64,000 bases of DNA from an uncultured Eubacteriales bacterium (lineage in GTDB: Bacteria; Bacillota; Clostridia; Christensenellales; Aristaeellaceae), in assembly GCA_900315675.1 (NCBI GenBank), contig OMZY01000006.1:83592-147591 (forward strand), read 5' to 3'. A program made the position numbers and the translations under genes. Positions 51,649 through 59,596 of the stretch are shown one piece after another. The notes under the pieces are model-generated. The model had not been told where the DNA came from, made no database searches, and saw only the letters and a list, made by a program, of their open reading frames with translations. How positions within the stretch are numbered: position 1 is the first letter of the stretch; each line of letters starts with the position of its first letter.

Positions 51649-52406
51649 AGCAGTTTCCCTCCGATCACAATCACCGCAGTCAGCGCCAGCTCGGTCACCT
51701 GCAGGAACCATCCCGCCAGGTCCCCCGTCACGCCGCCGAACTGCCGGTAAGCCATCCGCCTGTATCCCATGAAGCACAGGACTGCCGTTCCGGCGCAAAG
51801 CAGGGCCGTCCAGCCTCCCGTCAGTCCCCACAGCAACAGGCAGGCCAGCGCGTATACGCAGCCGCTGACGGATACCATCCGGATCCGCGTCACCCGGGAG
51901 AAATCATCCAGCATGCCGTCCTGTCTTGCCCCCTTCAGGACCGCCAGTGCCCAGGCGCTCAGCGCCCTGGACAGGGTGAAGACGCCCACAAGCCGCAGGC
52001 CGGCCGCCGCGTCCGCCTCGCTGTACAGAGCGGCGGACAGCAGCAGGTATCCCGCGCAGGCCATCACCGCAAAAGCGCCGGTATGGCTGTCCTTCAGGAT
52101 CTCCAGCCGTTTTTCCGCCGGCTGCCAGGAAGCCTGCGCGTCCACCGTATCCATAAAACCGTCCATATGGATTCCGCCGGTCACCGCCAGCGGGATCAGG
52201 GCCGCTCCCGCGCCCCGGAGCAGCAGGTGAAAGCCGAAGTGATCGCACAGCGCCAGCCAGCCCCACAGCACAAGGCCGGTCACCAGGCCCACCAGCGGGA
52301 AAAAGCACATGCTGTACCGCCGGTTCTCCTCCGTCCATTCCACCTGGGGGACCGGAATCCGGGAATAGGTGGAAAACGCGATCAGCAGGGATCGGATCAT
52401 ACGCAT
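51645..52406 (-). CDS. cobS: Adenosylcobinamide-GDP ribazoletransferase (cobalamin synthase)
   Basis: The 253-residue membrane enzyme joins adenosylcobinamide-GDP and alpha-ribazole (phosphate). Landmarks are FSTYSRIPVPQVEW, the acidic active-site segment TGGIHMDGFMDTVDAQASW, EILKDSHTGAFAVMA, SRALSAWALAVLKGARQDGM and FGGVTGDLAGWFLQVTEL. The ATG at 52406 overlaps the end of cobU by ten bases and has AAAGGAG upstream; the longer frame is antisense-like sequence within cobU. Confidence 0.92.
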   Translation of the reverse strand: MRMIRSLLIAFSTYSRIPVPQVEWTEENRRYSMCFFPLVGLVTGLVLWGWLALCDHFGFHLLLRGAGAALIPLAVTGGIHMDGFMDTVDAQASWQPAEKRLEILKDSHTGAFAVMACAGYLLLSAALYSEADAAAGLRLVGVFTLSRALSAWALAVLKGARQDGMLDDFSRVTRIRMVSVSGCVYALACLLLWGLTGGWTALLCAGTAVLCFMGYRRMAYRQFGGVTGDLAGWFLQVTELALTAVIVIGGKLL

Positions 52407-52912
52407 GGCAGTTCTCCTTTCAGCGCGACGGGAACGGAATAAACCACTTCCACTGCGCAGTCGGCCATTTCCGCGGCCTGCCGGTTGATTTCCGCCAGGC
52501 ACCGCAGGTATTCCTGTACGGAAGGGGAATACTCCATCCCGTCCGAAAACAGGTCGTTGGTCACCATCACCAGGTGGCTGCACCGTGCCGCCAGGTTCCG
52601 GATCGCGGGAACAATCCGCGCCGGATCGCCCCCGTCAAACATTTCATTGGCGGTCAGGTTTACCAGGTCCTCCAGCAGCACAATGCTTCCGTCCTCAATC
52701 GGCGCGTTCGCCAGGTCCTTTTCGCACTCAACGGTCCGGAACCCCTTGTCCGCCCGCTGTTTCCTGTGCCGTTCCACCCGCAGTTCCGATTCCCGGTCAT
52801 AAACCTGCATGGTGGCCACATAAACCCGTTTTTCCATCGGCAGGGTCTGCACCAGTTTTTCCGCCCAGGTGGATTTTCCGCAGCCGCTGCCTCCGGTTAC
52901 CAGTACGATCAT
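52397..52912 (-). CDS. cobU: Adenosylcobinamide kinase/adenosylcobinamide-phosphate guanylyltransferase
   Basis: The 171-residue enzyme has an intact P-loop (VTGGSGCGKSTWAEKL), VYVATMQVYDRESELRVERH with the family's RxxxHR element (HRKQR), VLLEDLVNLTANEMF and VMVTNDLFSDGMEYSPSVQEY. It phosphorylates adenosylcobinamide and adds GMP. The normal TNEVGxGIVP segment is replaced by TNDLFSDGMEYSP, so the 3' half is divergent. It overlaps cobT by four bases. Confidence 0.88.
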   Translation of the reverse strand: MIVLVTGGSGCGKSTWAEKLVQTLPMEKRVYVATMQVYDRESELRVERHRKQRADKGFRTVECEKDLANAPIEDGSIVLLEDLVNLTANEMFDGGDPARIVPAIRNLAARCSHLVMVTNDLFSDGMEYSPSVQEYLRCLAEINRQAAEMADCAVEVVYSVPVALKGELPCV

Positions 52913-53928
52913 TGTTTTCCCTCCTGCGGCGTATAGGCGTCCATGCCCAGGCTGCTGAAGGTATGCGGGCCGTTGTATACCCGCAGCGCCATATCCAGCA
53001 GCGGCAGCAGCAGGATGCCGCCGGTTCCCTCTCCCAGGGCGGTCTGCGCGTGGATCACCGGTTCCATGCCGAGGACTTCCAGGATCAGCCGGTCCGCCGG
53101 TTCTTTGCTCACCGTCCCGGGCAGGATGGACTGCGTCACACCGGGATTGATCCGGGAGGCAATCAGGGCGGACGCCGCCGGAATCATGCCGTCCGGAATC
53201 GTCGGAATATGGTATTCCAGCCCGCCCAGGAACGCGCCTGCCATCCCGGCCAGTTCAAAGCCGCCCACCTTGGCCAGCACGTCCACCGGGTCCTCCGCGT
53301 CCGGCCTGTTGACCCGGATCGCTTTCCGGATCGCGTTGATTTTCCGCTCCAGTCCGGCGTCGGAAAGCCCCGCGCCCCGGCCTGTCACTTCTTCCGGTTC
53401 CCGTCCCAGCAGCACCGCGGAAACCGCGCTCGCCGCCGTGGTATTGCCGATGCCCATTTCACCGATCACCGCAATCCGGTATCCTCGGTCCCGGAGTTCC
53501 TTCATCTGCTCCATGCCGGCCCGGATCGCCTGCTCCGCCTGGGCCCGGGTCATTGCCGGGCCTTCTGTCATGTCCGCGGTTCCCCTGCCAACATGCCGGT
53601 CCCGGACCCCGGGCACAGGCGTCAGCATGCCCATGTCCACCGCCAGCACGTCCGTATCCGCCGCGGCCGCCATCAGGTTGATGTTGCCTGTTCCTTCCGC
53701 GATCGCTTTGGCCACCAGGGCCGTCACGCTGCTGTCCGTCTGGCTGACGCCCTGCCGCACCACCCCGTGGTCCCCGCAGAAAACCACCGCGCATCGGCGG
53801 TCAATGTTCACGTTTTCCGTTTCCTGAACGCCGGCAATCCGGACAATCAGATCCTCCAGCAGTCCAAGGGAATGCAGCGGTTTTGCCACATTGTCCCACC
53901 GTCTGCGGGCTTTCTCCTGAACGTTCAT
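52909..53928 (-). CDS. cobT: Nicotinate-nucleotide-dimethylbenzimidazole phosphoribosyltransferase
   Basis: The 339-residue enzyme activates the lower-ligand base for cobalamin assembly. Landmarks are VFCGDHGVVRQGVSQTDSSV, NLMAAAADTDVLAVDMGML, IGEMGIGNTTAASAV, ALIASRINPGVTQSILPG-like loop and, near the C-terminus, LGEGTGGILLLPLLDMAL with the catalytic Glu. The stop and start overlap those of neighbouring genes (ATGA type). The base used cannot be told from sequence alone. Confidence 0.93.
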   Translation of the reverse strand: MNVQEKARRRWDNVAKPLHSLGLLEDLIVRIAGVQETENVNIDRRCAVVFCGDHGVVRQGVSQTDSSVTALVAKAIAEGTGNINLMAAAADTDVLAVDMGMLTPVPGVRDRHVGRGTADMTEGPAMTRAQAEQAIRAGMEQMKELRDRGYRIAVIGEMGIGNTTAASAVSAVLLGREPEEVTGRGAGLSDAGLERKINAIRKAIRVNRPDAEDPVDVLAKVGGFELAGMAGAFLGGLEYHIPTIPDGMIPAASALIASRINPGVTQSILPGTVSKEPADRLILEVLGMEPVIHAQTALGEGTGGILLLPLLDMALRVYNGPHTFSSLGMDAYTPQEGKQ

Positions 53929-54209
53929 TTCATCTCTCCGTCCGTCATCCGGACAACCTCCGCGATCTCTTTGAACCGTCCTGTCACCTTGTCGTAGTTT
54001 TCCCTTCGGTGCGGGAAAGCGCAGTCCTTACAGCTCTTGATGTTTTTCTCCGTATACACATAGTTCCCGCCGCATTTCCGGCCGAGCGTATACAGGGGGC
54101 AGTAACAGAACAGGCAGTTGAATTCCTCTTCCGGAACCCCCGTGTGGCAGGGAAAATACCGGCATTCCCGGTTCTGGAAAAAACGGTCGCTGTTCGGAAC
54201 CTTTTTCAT
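53925..54209 (-). CDS. Cysteine-rich small domain protein of cobalamin operons
   Basis: The 94-residue protein has nine Cys, in CRYFPCH, FNCLFCYCPLY, KCGGNY and SCKDCAFPH, the pattern of the cysteine-rich small domain (PF04071), often found in cobalamin-biosynthesis clusters. The Cys pairs probably bind a metal such as zinc or an Fe-S centre. The role is unknown. It lies between cbiB and cobT with a four-base overlap to cobT. Confidence 0.82.
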   Translation of the reverse strand: MKKVPNSDRFFQNRECRYFPCHTGVPEEEFNCLFCYCPLYTLGRKCGGNYVYTEKNIKSCKDCAFPHRRENYDKVTGRFKEIAEVVRMTDGEMK

Positions 54210-54220
54210 CTCTCATTCTC

Positions 54221-55162
54221 CTATCCAATCAGTCCGGTCGTCGCCGCAATCAGCATCATCAGGAAGCTCGTCCCGTACAGAAGCAGGTTCACCCGCAGGA
54301 TATCCGCTTCCTCCGCCGGCCGGTCCGCGTCCCCGATGGTCGGCTTTTCCACCGGTTTTCCGAAGTACAGATGCGTACCGCCCAGCCGGATATGCAGGGC
54401 GCCTGCCGCCGCGGCTTCGCTCCAGGCGCTGTTGGGGCTTTTGTGATTGGCGTGGTCCCGGCGGACGATCCGCCAGGCGTTCTTCCCGTCCAACCCGGTC
54501 AGGAAGGCCGCGCAGGTCATCAGCAGCGCCGTCAGCCGGGCCGGAAGATAGTTCAGGAGATCGTCCAGCTTCGCGCTGCTCCAGCCGATGTCCCGGTATT
54601 TCTCATCCATATACCCCACCATGGAGTCCAGCGTGTTCACCGCTTTGTATCCCCACAGCAGCACCGGTCCGCCGATCAGGGCGTACAGGATGGGGGAAAT
54701 CACCCCGTCTGTGGTATTCTCCGCCACGGTTTCCACCGTGGCCTTGATGATCTCCTCTTCACTCAGGTTTCCGGTGTCCCTGCCCACAATGCGGGCCACC
54801 TGTTTCCGGGCCGGCTCAATGCCCTTTTTCAGGGCTTTTCCCACGTCCCGGGCTTCCTTTGCCATGCAGGTTACGGCAATGCCCATCCAGTCCATCAGCG
54901 CCATACCGATGAACAGCGGGACGCGTCCCGCCAGCTGCAGCAGCCACAGGATCAGCGCGGCCGCCGCCATCGTCAGCAGGGTGGTGGAACCCGTCAGGAT
55001 CAGCGCGCTCCTGCGCAGGTTTCCGCCCCGTTTCCGGAGGCGTTTTTCCGCGAAGGAGATATACTTTCCGATCAGCCGGACCGGATGGTAAAGCCATTCC
55101 GGATCCCCCAGCAGCAGGTCCAGGACATAACCGGCGATCAGCGCTGCGATACCCAGCCTCAT
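54221..55162 (-). CDS. cbiB: Adenosylcobinamide-phosphate synthase
   Basis: The 313-residue membrane protein attaches aminopropanol (phosphate) to adenosylcobyric acid. Landmarks are LDLLLGDPEWLYHPVRLIGK, NLSEEEIIKATVETVAENTT followed by DGVISPILYALIGGPVLLWG, VNTLDSMVGYMDEKYRDIGW and, at the end, AAAGALHIRLGGTHLYFG. It overlaps cobQ by four bases. Its partner, the threonine-phosphate decarboxylase, starts the operon. Confidence 0.92.
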   Translation of the reverse strand: MRLGIAALIAGYVLDLLLGDPEWLYHPVRLIGKYISFAEKRLRKRGGNLRRSALILTGSTTLLTMAAAALILWLLQLAGRVPLFIGMALMDWMGIAVTCMAKEARDVGKALKKGIEPARKQVARIVGRDTGNLSEEEIIKATVETVAENTTDGVISPILYALIGGPVLLWGYKAVNTLDSMVGYMDEKYRDIGWSSAKLDDLLNYLPARLTALLMTCAAFLTGLDGKNAWRIVRRDHANHKSPNSAWSEAAAAGALHIRLGGTHLYFGKPVEKPTIGDADRPAEEADILRVNLLLYGTSFLMMLIAATTGLIG

Positions 55163-56666
55163 CCTCTGTCCTCCCCGCGCAGAATCCGGTACACCGCTTC
55201 CATGTCCACGCTGCTCCGGACGATGGAGGCAATCCGGTCAAACTCTTTCTCACGGAAAGCTTCAAAGCTGACCGGCGCGCTGTCCTTTCCGGTTTCTCCC
55301 CGCGCTTCACGGATCCGGGAAGCCAGCGCGGCAAACATCTGTCCGTCGTCAAATACGCCGTGCAGATAGCTGCCCAGCACGTTTCCGCCGGCGTTCATGA
55401 CGCCGTCCGTTCCGTTTTCAGTCCGCAGCCAGGGATGCGCATCCTTTCCGAAGGTGCTCTGTCCCGCATGGATTTCATAGCCGTCCAGGGCGGTGCCGTT
55501 GTATTTTGCCAGCCAGCCTGTCGTACACGCCACCGTGCCCACTGCCTGGGTTGTCTGCTTTTCCTTTTCAAAAACCACGTCCATATCCAGCAGTCCCAGT
55601 CCCGAGGTTTCCGGCACGCCGGACTCTGTGTGTTCCGGGTCCCGCAGCCGGTTGCCGAGCATCTGGTATCCGCCGCAGATGCCGAACACCGTGCCGCCGC
55701 GGCGGGCATGCCGGATCACGGCCTGGTCCATCCCGCGGTTGCGCAGGTCGATCAGGTCTTCGATGGTATTCTTGGTTCCGGGCAGGACGATCAGGTCCGC
55801 TTTCTCCAGGTCCTTTGCCGTTTCCGCGTAGCGCAGCCTACAGCCCGGCTGCAGCGCCAGGGACTGGAAATCGGTGAAATTGGAGATGTGGCGCAGTTTG
55901 ACCACCGCCACGTCAATATCGCCTTCGCCGCTCTGCCGGCGGAAGCGTTCCGTCACGCTGTCCTCATCCTCCAGCTCCACATCCATCCACGGCACAACGC
56001 CGATCACGGGGATATGGATCCGGTCCTCCAGCATGCGAAGGCCCGGTTCCAGAATTTTGACGTCGCCCCGGAACTTGTTGATGATAATCCCCCGGACGCG
56101 TTTCCGCTCCTCCTCCGTCAGCAGCATCACCGTTCCCAGCAGGGAGGCGAATACCCCGCCCAGGTCGATATCCCCCACCAGGATCACGGGGGCGTCGGCC
56201 GCCTCCGCCATGCTCATGTTGACGATATCGCCTTCCCGCAGGTTGATCTCCGCCGGGCTTCCCGCACCCTCGATAATCACATAATCGTTTTCCGCCTCCA
56301 GCGAATCATAGATTTCCTTGATTCTCCTGCGGAGCGCGGGTTTGTATTCATGGTATTCCATCGCCGTCATGGTGCCGATGGCTTTTCCTTCCACAATCAC
56401 CTGGCTGCGTCGGTCGCTGGTGGGTTTGAGCAGCACCGGATTCATCCGCGCGTCCGGTTCCATGCCCGCGGCCTGGGCCTGGGTCACCTGAGCCCTGCCC
56501 ATTTCCAGTCCCTGCTTCGTCACAAAGGAGTTCAGGGACATGTTCTGCGCCTTGAAGGGGCGGTTTTCCATCCGTCCTGCTTCAGGATCCTGAGAAACGC
56601 GCTGCAAAGCACGCTCTTCCCGACGGAAGACGCGGTTCCCTGGATCATCAGGCATTTACCGTACAT
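55159..56666 (-). CDS. cobQ: Cobyric acid synthase, with an apparent one-base frameshift near the N-terminus
   Basis: The enzyme amidates adenosylcobyrinic acid a,c-diamide. The body is well conserved: [58 protein letters not shown] (glutaminase Cys), YEIHAGQS and [10 protein letters not shown]. From the ATG at 56666 the frame encodes the correct start, [14 protein letters not shown] (P-loop) through [10 protein letters not shown]. The frame is then lost at a run of four G residues at 56557-56560 (C on the coding strand). One more base there would give ...[11 protein letters not shown], an intact 502-residue protein. This is either a real mutation, a recoding site, or a sequence error. The start overlaps cobD's end. 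Confidence 0.85.
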
Positions 56667-57642
56667 GCAGTATTTCCTCCAGTCCGGCAATCAGCCGTGT
56701 GTTTTCTTCCTCTGTTTTCACCGCCAGCCGCCAGAAGCTTCCCGGCAGTCCGAAGGACCCGCAGGTGCGGACCAGGATCTTCTTTTCCTTCAGTTTCTCT
56801 GCCGCGGCCGTCATGTCCCGGCCGAAACCCGCCAGCAGGAAATTGCTTTGCGAAGGATACACTTCCGTGCCCAGCTTCCGCAGCTGTTCGCCGAACCGGC
56901 TTCTTCTTTGTCTGTTCATTTCCCGGTCGGAAGCAATCTGCTCCCGGTGTTCGGGAAGTGCCGCCGCGATTTCCGCCGCCGCGGCGTCCGGCGTCCAGGG
57001 CAGCGTTATCCGCCGCAGCCGGTCTATGGTTTCCGGCGCCGCGCAGAGATAGCCGAGCCGCACACCGGGAATGCCCAGGATTTTGGTAAAGGAGCCCAGG
57101 ATGACAAGTTCCGGACCAGGCTCCCCGCGCAGGCTGTATTCCGGGCAGAACTCGATGAACGCCTCGTCCACGGCCAGCTTTCCGCCGCCCGCTTTCAGCG
57201 TTTCCCGCAGCGACCGCATTTCCTCCCGCGTCCGGACTTTTCCCGTCGGATTGTTGGGATTGCAGATCACCAGCGTGTCGCCCGGTTCGCACTTTCCTTC
57301 CCATACGGCGCTTTCCCGCCCGTGAACCGCCGCGCGTGCGGCGTACTCACCGAATGTCGGGGGCACCGTGTAAACGCGGCCCCGGTCCAGCTGCAGGGCC
57401 AGGTCGATCGCCGCCATTCCGCCGGATACCGGCAGTACGCATTCCTCCGGAACGCCCAGGAACAGGGCGATTCCCCTGCGGGCCTGCTTCATCTCCGGAT
57501 CCGGATAATACCGTACCTTTCCAAGCGCTTCCCGCAGGCTTTCCCGAACCCAATCTGCCGGGCCTTCCGGCCGCAGGTTCGCGGAAAAGTCAAGCCATTC
57601 GGATGGATCTCCGGAACCCCACACATACCCTCCGTGATTCAC
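56656..57642 (-). CDS. cobD: PLP-dependent threonine-phosphate decarboxylase (CobD-type)
   Basis: The 328-residue fold-type I PLP enzyme resembles histidinol-phosphate aminotransferase: [58 protein letters not shown] and [18 protein letters not shown] with the PLP Lys. Its place at the head of the cobalamin operon favours L-threonine-O-3-phosphate decarboxylase, which supplies aminopropanol phosphate. The start is a GTG at 57642 with AGGAGG seven bases upstream. It is short compared with Salmonella CobD (about 364). Confidence 0.88.
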   Translation of the reverse strand: MNHGGYVWGSGDPSEWLDFSANLRPEGPADWVRESLREALGKVRYYPDPEMKQARRGIALFLGVPEECVLPVSGGMAAIDLALQLDRGRVYTVPPTFGEYAARAAVHGRESAVWEGKCEPGDTLVICNPNNPTGKVRTREEMRSLRETLKAGGGKLAVDEAFIEFCPEYSLRGEPGPELVILGSFTKILGIPGVRLGYLCAAPETIDRLRRITLPWTPDAAAAEIAAALPEHREQIASDREMNRQRRSRFGEQLRKLGTEVYPSQSNFLLAGFGRDMTAAAEKLKEKKILVRTCGSFGLPGSFWRLAVKTEEENTRLIAGLEEILHVR

Positions 57643-57682
57643 GGTCCATCCTCCTTTGTTGTATACGATCAGTCGTCTCCAT

Positions 57683-57711
57683 ATTTTACAATGGAAGCAC
57701 AGGTGCGTCAA
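57683..57711 (-). promoter_or_regulatory. Promoter of the cobalamin-assembly operon
   Basis: On the minus strand, TTGACG (57711-57706) and TAAAAT (57688-57683) are 17 bases apart, about 45 bases before the cobD start. There is no room for a cobalamin riboswitch in between. Confidence 0.75.
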
Positions 57712-57745
57712 TTTGCGAAACACAGTCTCCCGCCCGATTTCCGCG

Positions 57746-57774
57746 TTGCGATTCCCCGTTGTCTCTGGTATACT
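57746..57774 (+). promoter_or_regulatory. Promoter of the secreted hydrolase-like gene
   Basis: TTGCGA (57746-57751) and TATACT (57769-57774) are 17 bases apart, about 58 bases before the start codon. It is divergent from the cob operon promoter. Confidence 0.6.
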
Positions 57775-57831
57775 GATATCTACAGTCCAGAAACAGTCCT
57801 CATCAGAAAATTCCGAAAGGAGAGCGCGCGC

Positions 57832-58560
57832 ATGAGACGCTCCGTTCTGATATCCTTTTTGTCCTTGCTGCTGGTCTGTATCTGTGTATCATCGGGGCTG
57901 GCGGACGCCCGGAAGCTGAACCTGATCTTCATCGGCGGGGATTCCGACACGGAAGAGGGAAAGAACAATCTTTTCCGGAACATGATGATCAGTCATGAAG
58001 CCTTTCAGGAAGGCGCCGAAGCCTTCTTTATCAAATCCGCGGGCAGGGATTATTCCAACGCTGCCGCTATTGAACGGACCAAAGCCGCCGAAGCCCTGCT
58101 GGAAGACGGCAGCCTGAACGTGGTCGGCGGCTATTCCCACGGCGGCCAGTCCATCTTTTTCATGGAGATGGATCAGATCAGCGATCTGTATCTGATTGAC
58201 GCCTGCGTCAGCATCGGCGGAAAATGCTCCGAGCCGGAGAAGAACGGCATCGTCTGGGCGGACTGGATCCTTTCCACCGCCCGCCAGGGCGTAACGGTCC
58301 ACCTGCTCGTCTCCATCGGCAAGCACGACGAACCCTCCGGCGCGAAATTCGCCCTGAAAAACCTCAAAAAAGCGGCGGAAAAGGACCCCCTGCTCGAGGC
58401 GCAGGAGGACGGATGGTACCGGGTGCTGGATGAGAACGGAACAGAGCTGGGCCGGATTGAAACCGCCCTGCTGGACAGCAACCACAAAACCATCATCTCC
58501 ATCATTGAGGAGCGGGTGGCGCAGTATCTCCTCGGCCTGTGGCAGGAGACCGCCGACTGA
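57832..58560 (+). CDS. Secreted protein with an alpha/beta-hydrolase-like nucleophile motif
   Basis: The 242-residue protein has a signal peptide (to about residue 25, CVSSGLADA). Near residue 103 it contains NVVGGYSHGGQSIFFM, which fits the GxSxG nucleophile elbow of alpha/beta hydrolases, and later VHLLVSIGKHDEPSG (possible Asp region) and SNHKTIISIIEE (possible His). The order Ser-Asp-His fits that fold, but the family cannot be named. GGAG lies before the ATG. A much longer open frame that includes this gene extends 2.5 kb upstream but is antisense to the cob genes and is not used. Confidence 0.65.
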   Translation: MRRSVLISFLSLLLVCICVSSGLADARKLNLIFIGGDSDTEEGKNNLFRNMMISHEAFQEGAEAFFIKSAGRDYSNAAAIERTKAAEALLEDGSLNVVGGYSHGGQSIFFMEMDQISDLYLIDACVSIGGKCSEPEKNGIVWADWILSTARQGVTVHLLVSIGKHDEPSGAKFALKNLKKAAEKDPLLEAQEDGWYRVLDENGTELGRIETALLDSNHKTIISIIEERVAQYLLGLWQETAD

Positions 58561-58591
58561 TCCCCGCAGTTATCGCCTCAACCCTGTATAT

Positions 58592-58620
58592 CCCGGCCGG
58601 AAACGACAGTTTCCGGCCTG
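58592..58620 (+). terminator. Terminator of the secreted hydrolase-like gene
   Basis: GGCCGGAAAC and GTTTCCGGCC form a perfect ten-base-pair stem, followed by TGTCTTTT. Confidence 0.8.
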
Positions 58621-58645
58621 TCTTTTGACGCGGTCAGAAAAGCTC

Positions 58646-58676
58646 TTGACTTAAAGTTTACTCTAAGTTTTATCAT
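58646..58676 (+). promoter_or_regulatory. Promoter with a MerR-type operator (19-base spacer)
   Basis: TTGACT (58646-58651) and TATCAT (58671-58676) are 19 bases apart, too long for ordinary sigma-A use. The spacer contains ACTTAAAGT-TT-ACTCTAAGT, a near-perfect dyad (8 of 9). Overlong spacers with such dyads are the hallmark of MerR-family activation. Confidence 0.7.
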
Positions 58677-58730
58677 GGTTTCAGTGAGATTCCGATTCAG
58701 CTTCATCATACAGAGTCTGGAGGGAAAACA

Positions 58731-58910
58731 ATGTTTGGATTCAATTACTACACGCCCACCAAGGTGGTCTTCGGCAAAGGCACGGAAACACAGGTTGCCT
58801 CCCTGGTCCGGGAGTTCGGCGGCAAAAAGGTCCTGATTCACTACGGCGGAGGAAGCGTCATCCGCTCCGGACTGCTGAAAAAAGTCACGGACTGTCCTTA
58901 CGGAAAATAA
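58731..58910 (+). pseudogene. Remnant of an iron-containing alcohol dehydrogenase (N-terminus only)
   Basis: The open frame of 59 residues begins MFGFNYYTPTKVVFGKGTET and continues to VLIHYGGGSVIRSGLLKKV. This is the N-terminal nucleotide-binding start of NADH-dependent butanol-dehydrogenase-type enzymes, which are about 385 residues. The next residues, TDCPYGK, end at a stop, and no downstream sequence resembles the rest of the enzyme. It keeps a ribosome site (GGAGGG) and the MerR-type promoter, and the FMN-reductase gene follows after 22 bases. A deletion therefore appears to have joined the promoter and gene start to the reductase. Confidence 0.8.
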
Positions 58911-58932
58911 GCCTGAAAGAGGAGAAAACGGA

Positions 58933-59565
58933 ATGGAAAACAGAATGAATGTACTGATGCTGAACGGAAGCCCGCGGACGAACGGCAATATTGCCCTGGC
59001 CTTTCAGGAGATGGAGCAGGTTTTCCGGGAAAACGGCATCGGCGTGGAAAACATCCAGCTGGGTAAGCAGGTCATCCGGGGCTGCATCGCCTGCGAATCC
59101 TGCCGGAAAACCCACAAATGCGTCTTTGACGATATTGTCAACAAGCTGGCCGAAAAGTTCGAAGCCGCGGACGGGCTGGTCATCGGTTCCCCGGTGTACT
59201 TCGGTTCCGCCAACGGCACCCTGATGTCCGCGCTGCAGCGGCTGTTCTACAGCACCTCCTTCGACAAAAGCCTGAAGGTCGGCGCCAGCGTGGTCAGCGC
59301 CCGGCGTTCCGGCTGCACCGCCACCTTTGACGAGCTGAACAAGTTCTTCACGCTGGCTAATATGCCTGTGGCCACCAGCCAGTACTGGAACAACATCTAC
59401 GGCTGGGAACCCGGCGAGGGCAAGGCGGACGCGGAAGGCCGCCAGGTAATGCGGGTGCTGGCCCGCAACATGGTTTTCCTCATGAAAAGCATAGCCCTCG
59501 GAAAACAGGAACTGATCGTTCCCGGTTCCGAGGAGCAAAGGGTCTGGACCAACTTTTTCCGTTAA
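58933..59565 (+). CDS. NADPH-dependent FMN reductase / flavodoxin-family iron-sulfur protein
   Basis: The 210-residue protein has the flavodoxin-like FMN site LMLNGSPRTNGNIA and IGSPVYFGSANGTLMSALQR, with a Cys cluster GCIACESCRKTHKCVF between them. That cluster is typical of the iron-sulfur flavoprotein and NAD(P)H-reductase group in anaerobes. It probably reduces quinones, nitro compounds or other acceptors in the cytosol. GAGGAG lies eight bases upstream. It should be transcribed from the MerR-type promoter before the dehydrogenase remnant. Confidence 0.85.
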   Translation: MENRMNVLMLNGSPRTNGNIALAFQEMEQVFRENGIGVENIQLGKQVIRGCIACESCRKTHKCVFDDIVNKLAEKFEAADGLVIGSPVYFGSANGTLMSALQRLFYSTSFDKSLKVGASVVSARRSGCTATFDELNKFFTLANMPVATSQYWNNIYGWEPGEGKADAEGRQVMRVLARNMVFLMKSIALGKQELIVPGSEEQRVWTNFFR

Positions 59566-59596
59566 ACAATAGAAAGGCTTTTTCAGCAGCAGGGGA

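Noticed and set aside
57643-57831. Second cobalamin riboswitch ahead of the cob operon
   Set aside because: The space between the promoter at 57683-57711 and the cobD start is about 45 bases, and none of the B12 core motifs is present.
55360-58560. A 1066-codon open frame on the plus strand across cobQ and cobD
   Set aside because: It runs antisense to well-recognised cob genes, has low-complexity His/Arg/Pro-rich translation and only its last 242 codons (from 57832) have a signal peptide, ribosome site and promoter.
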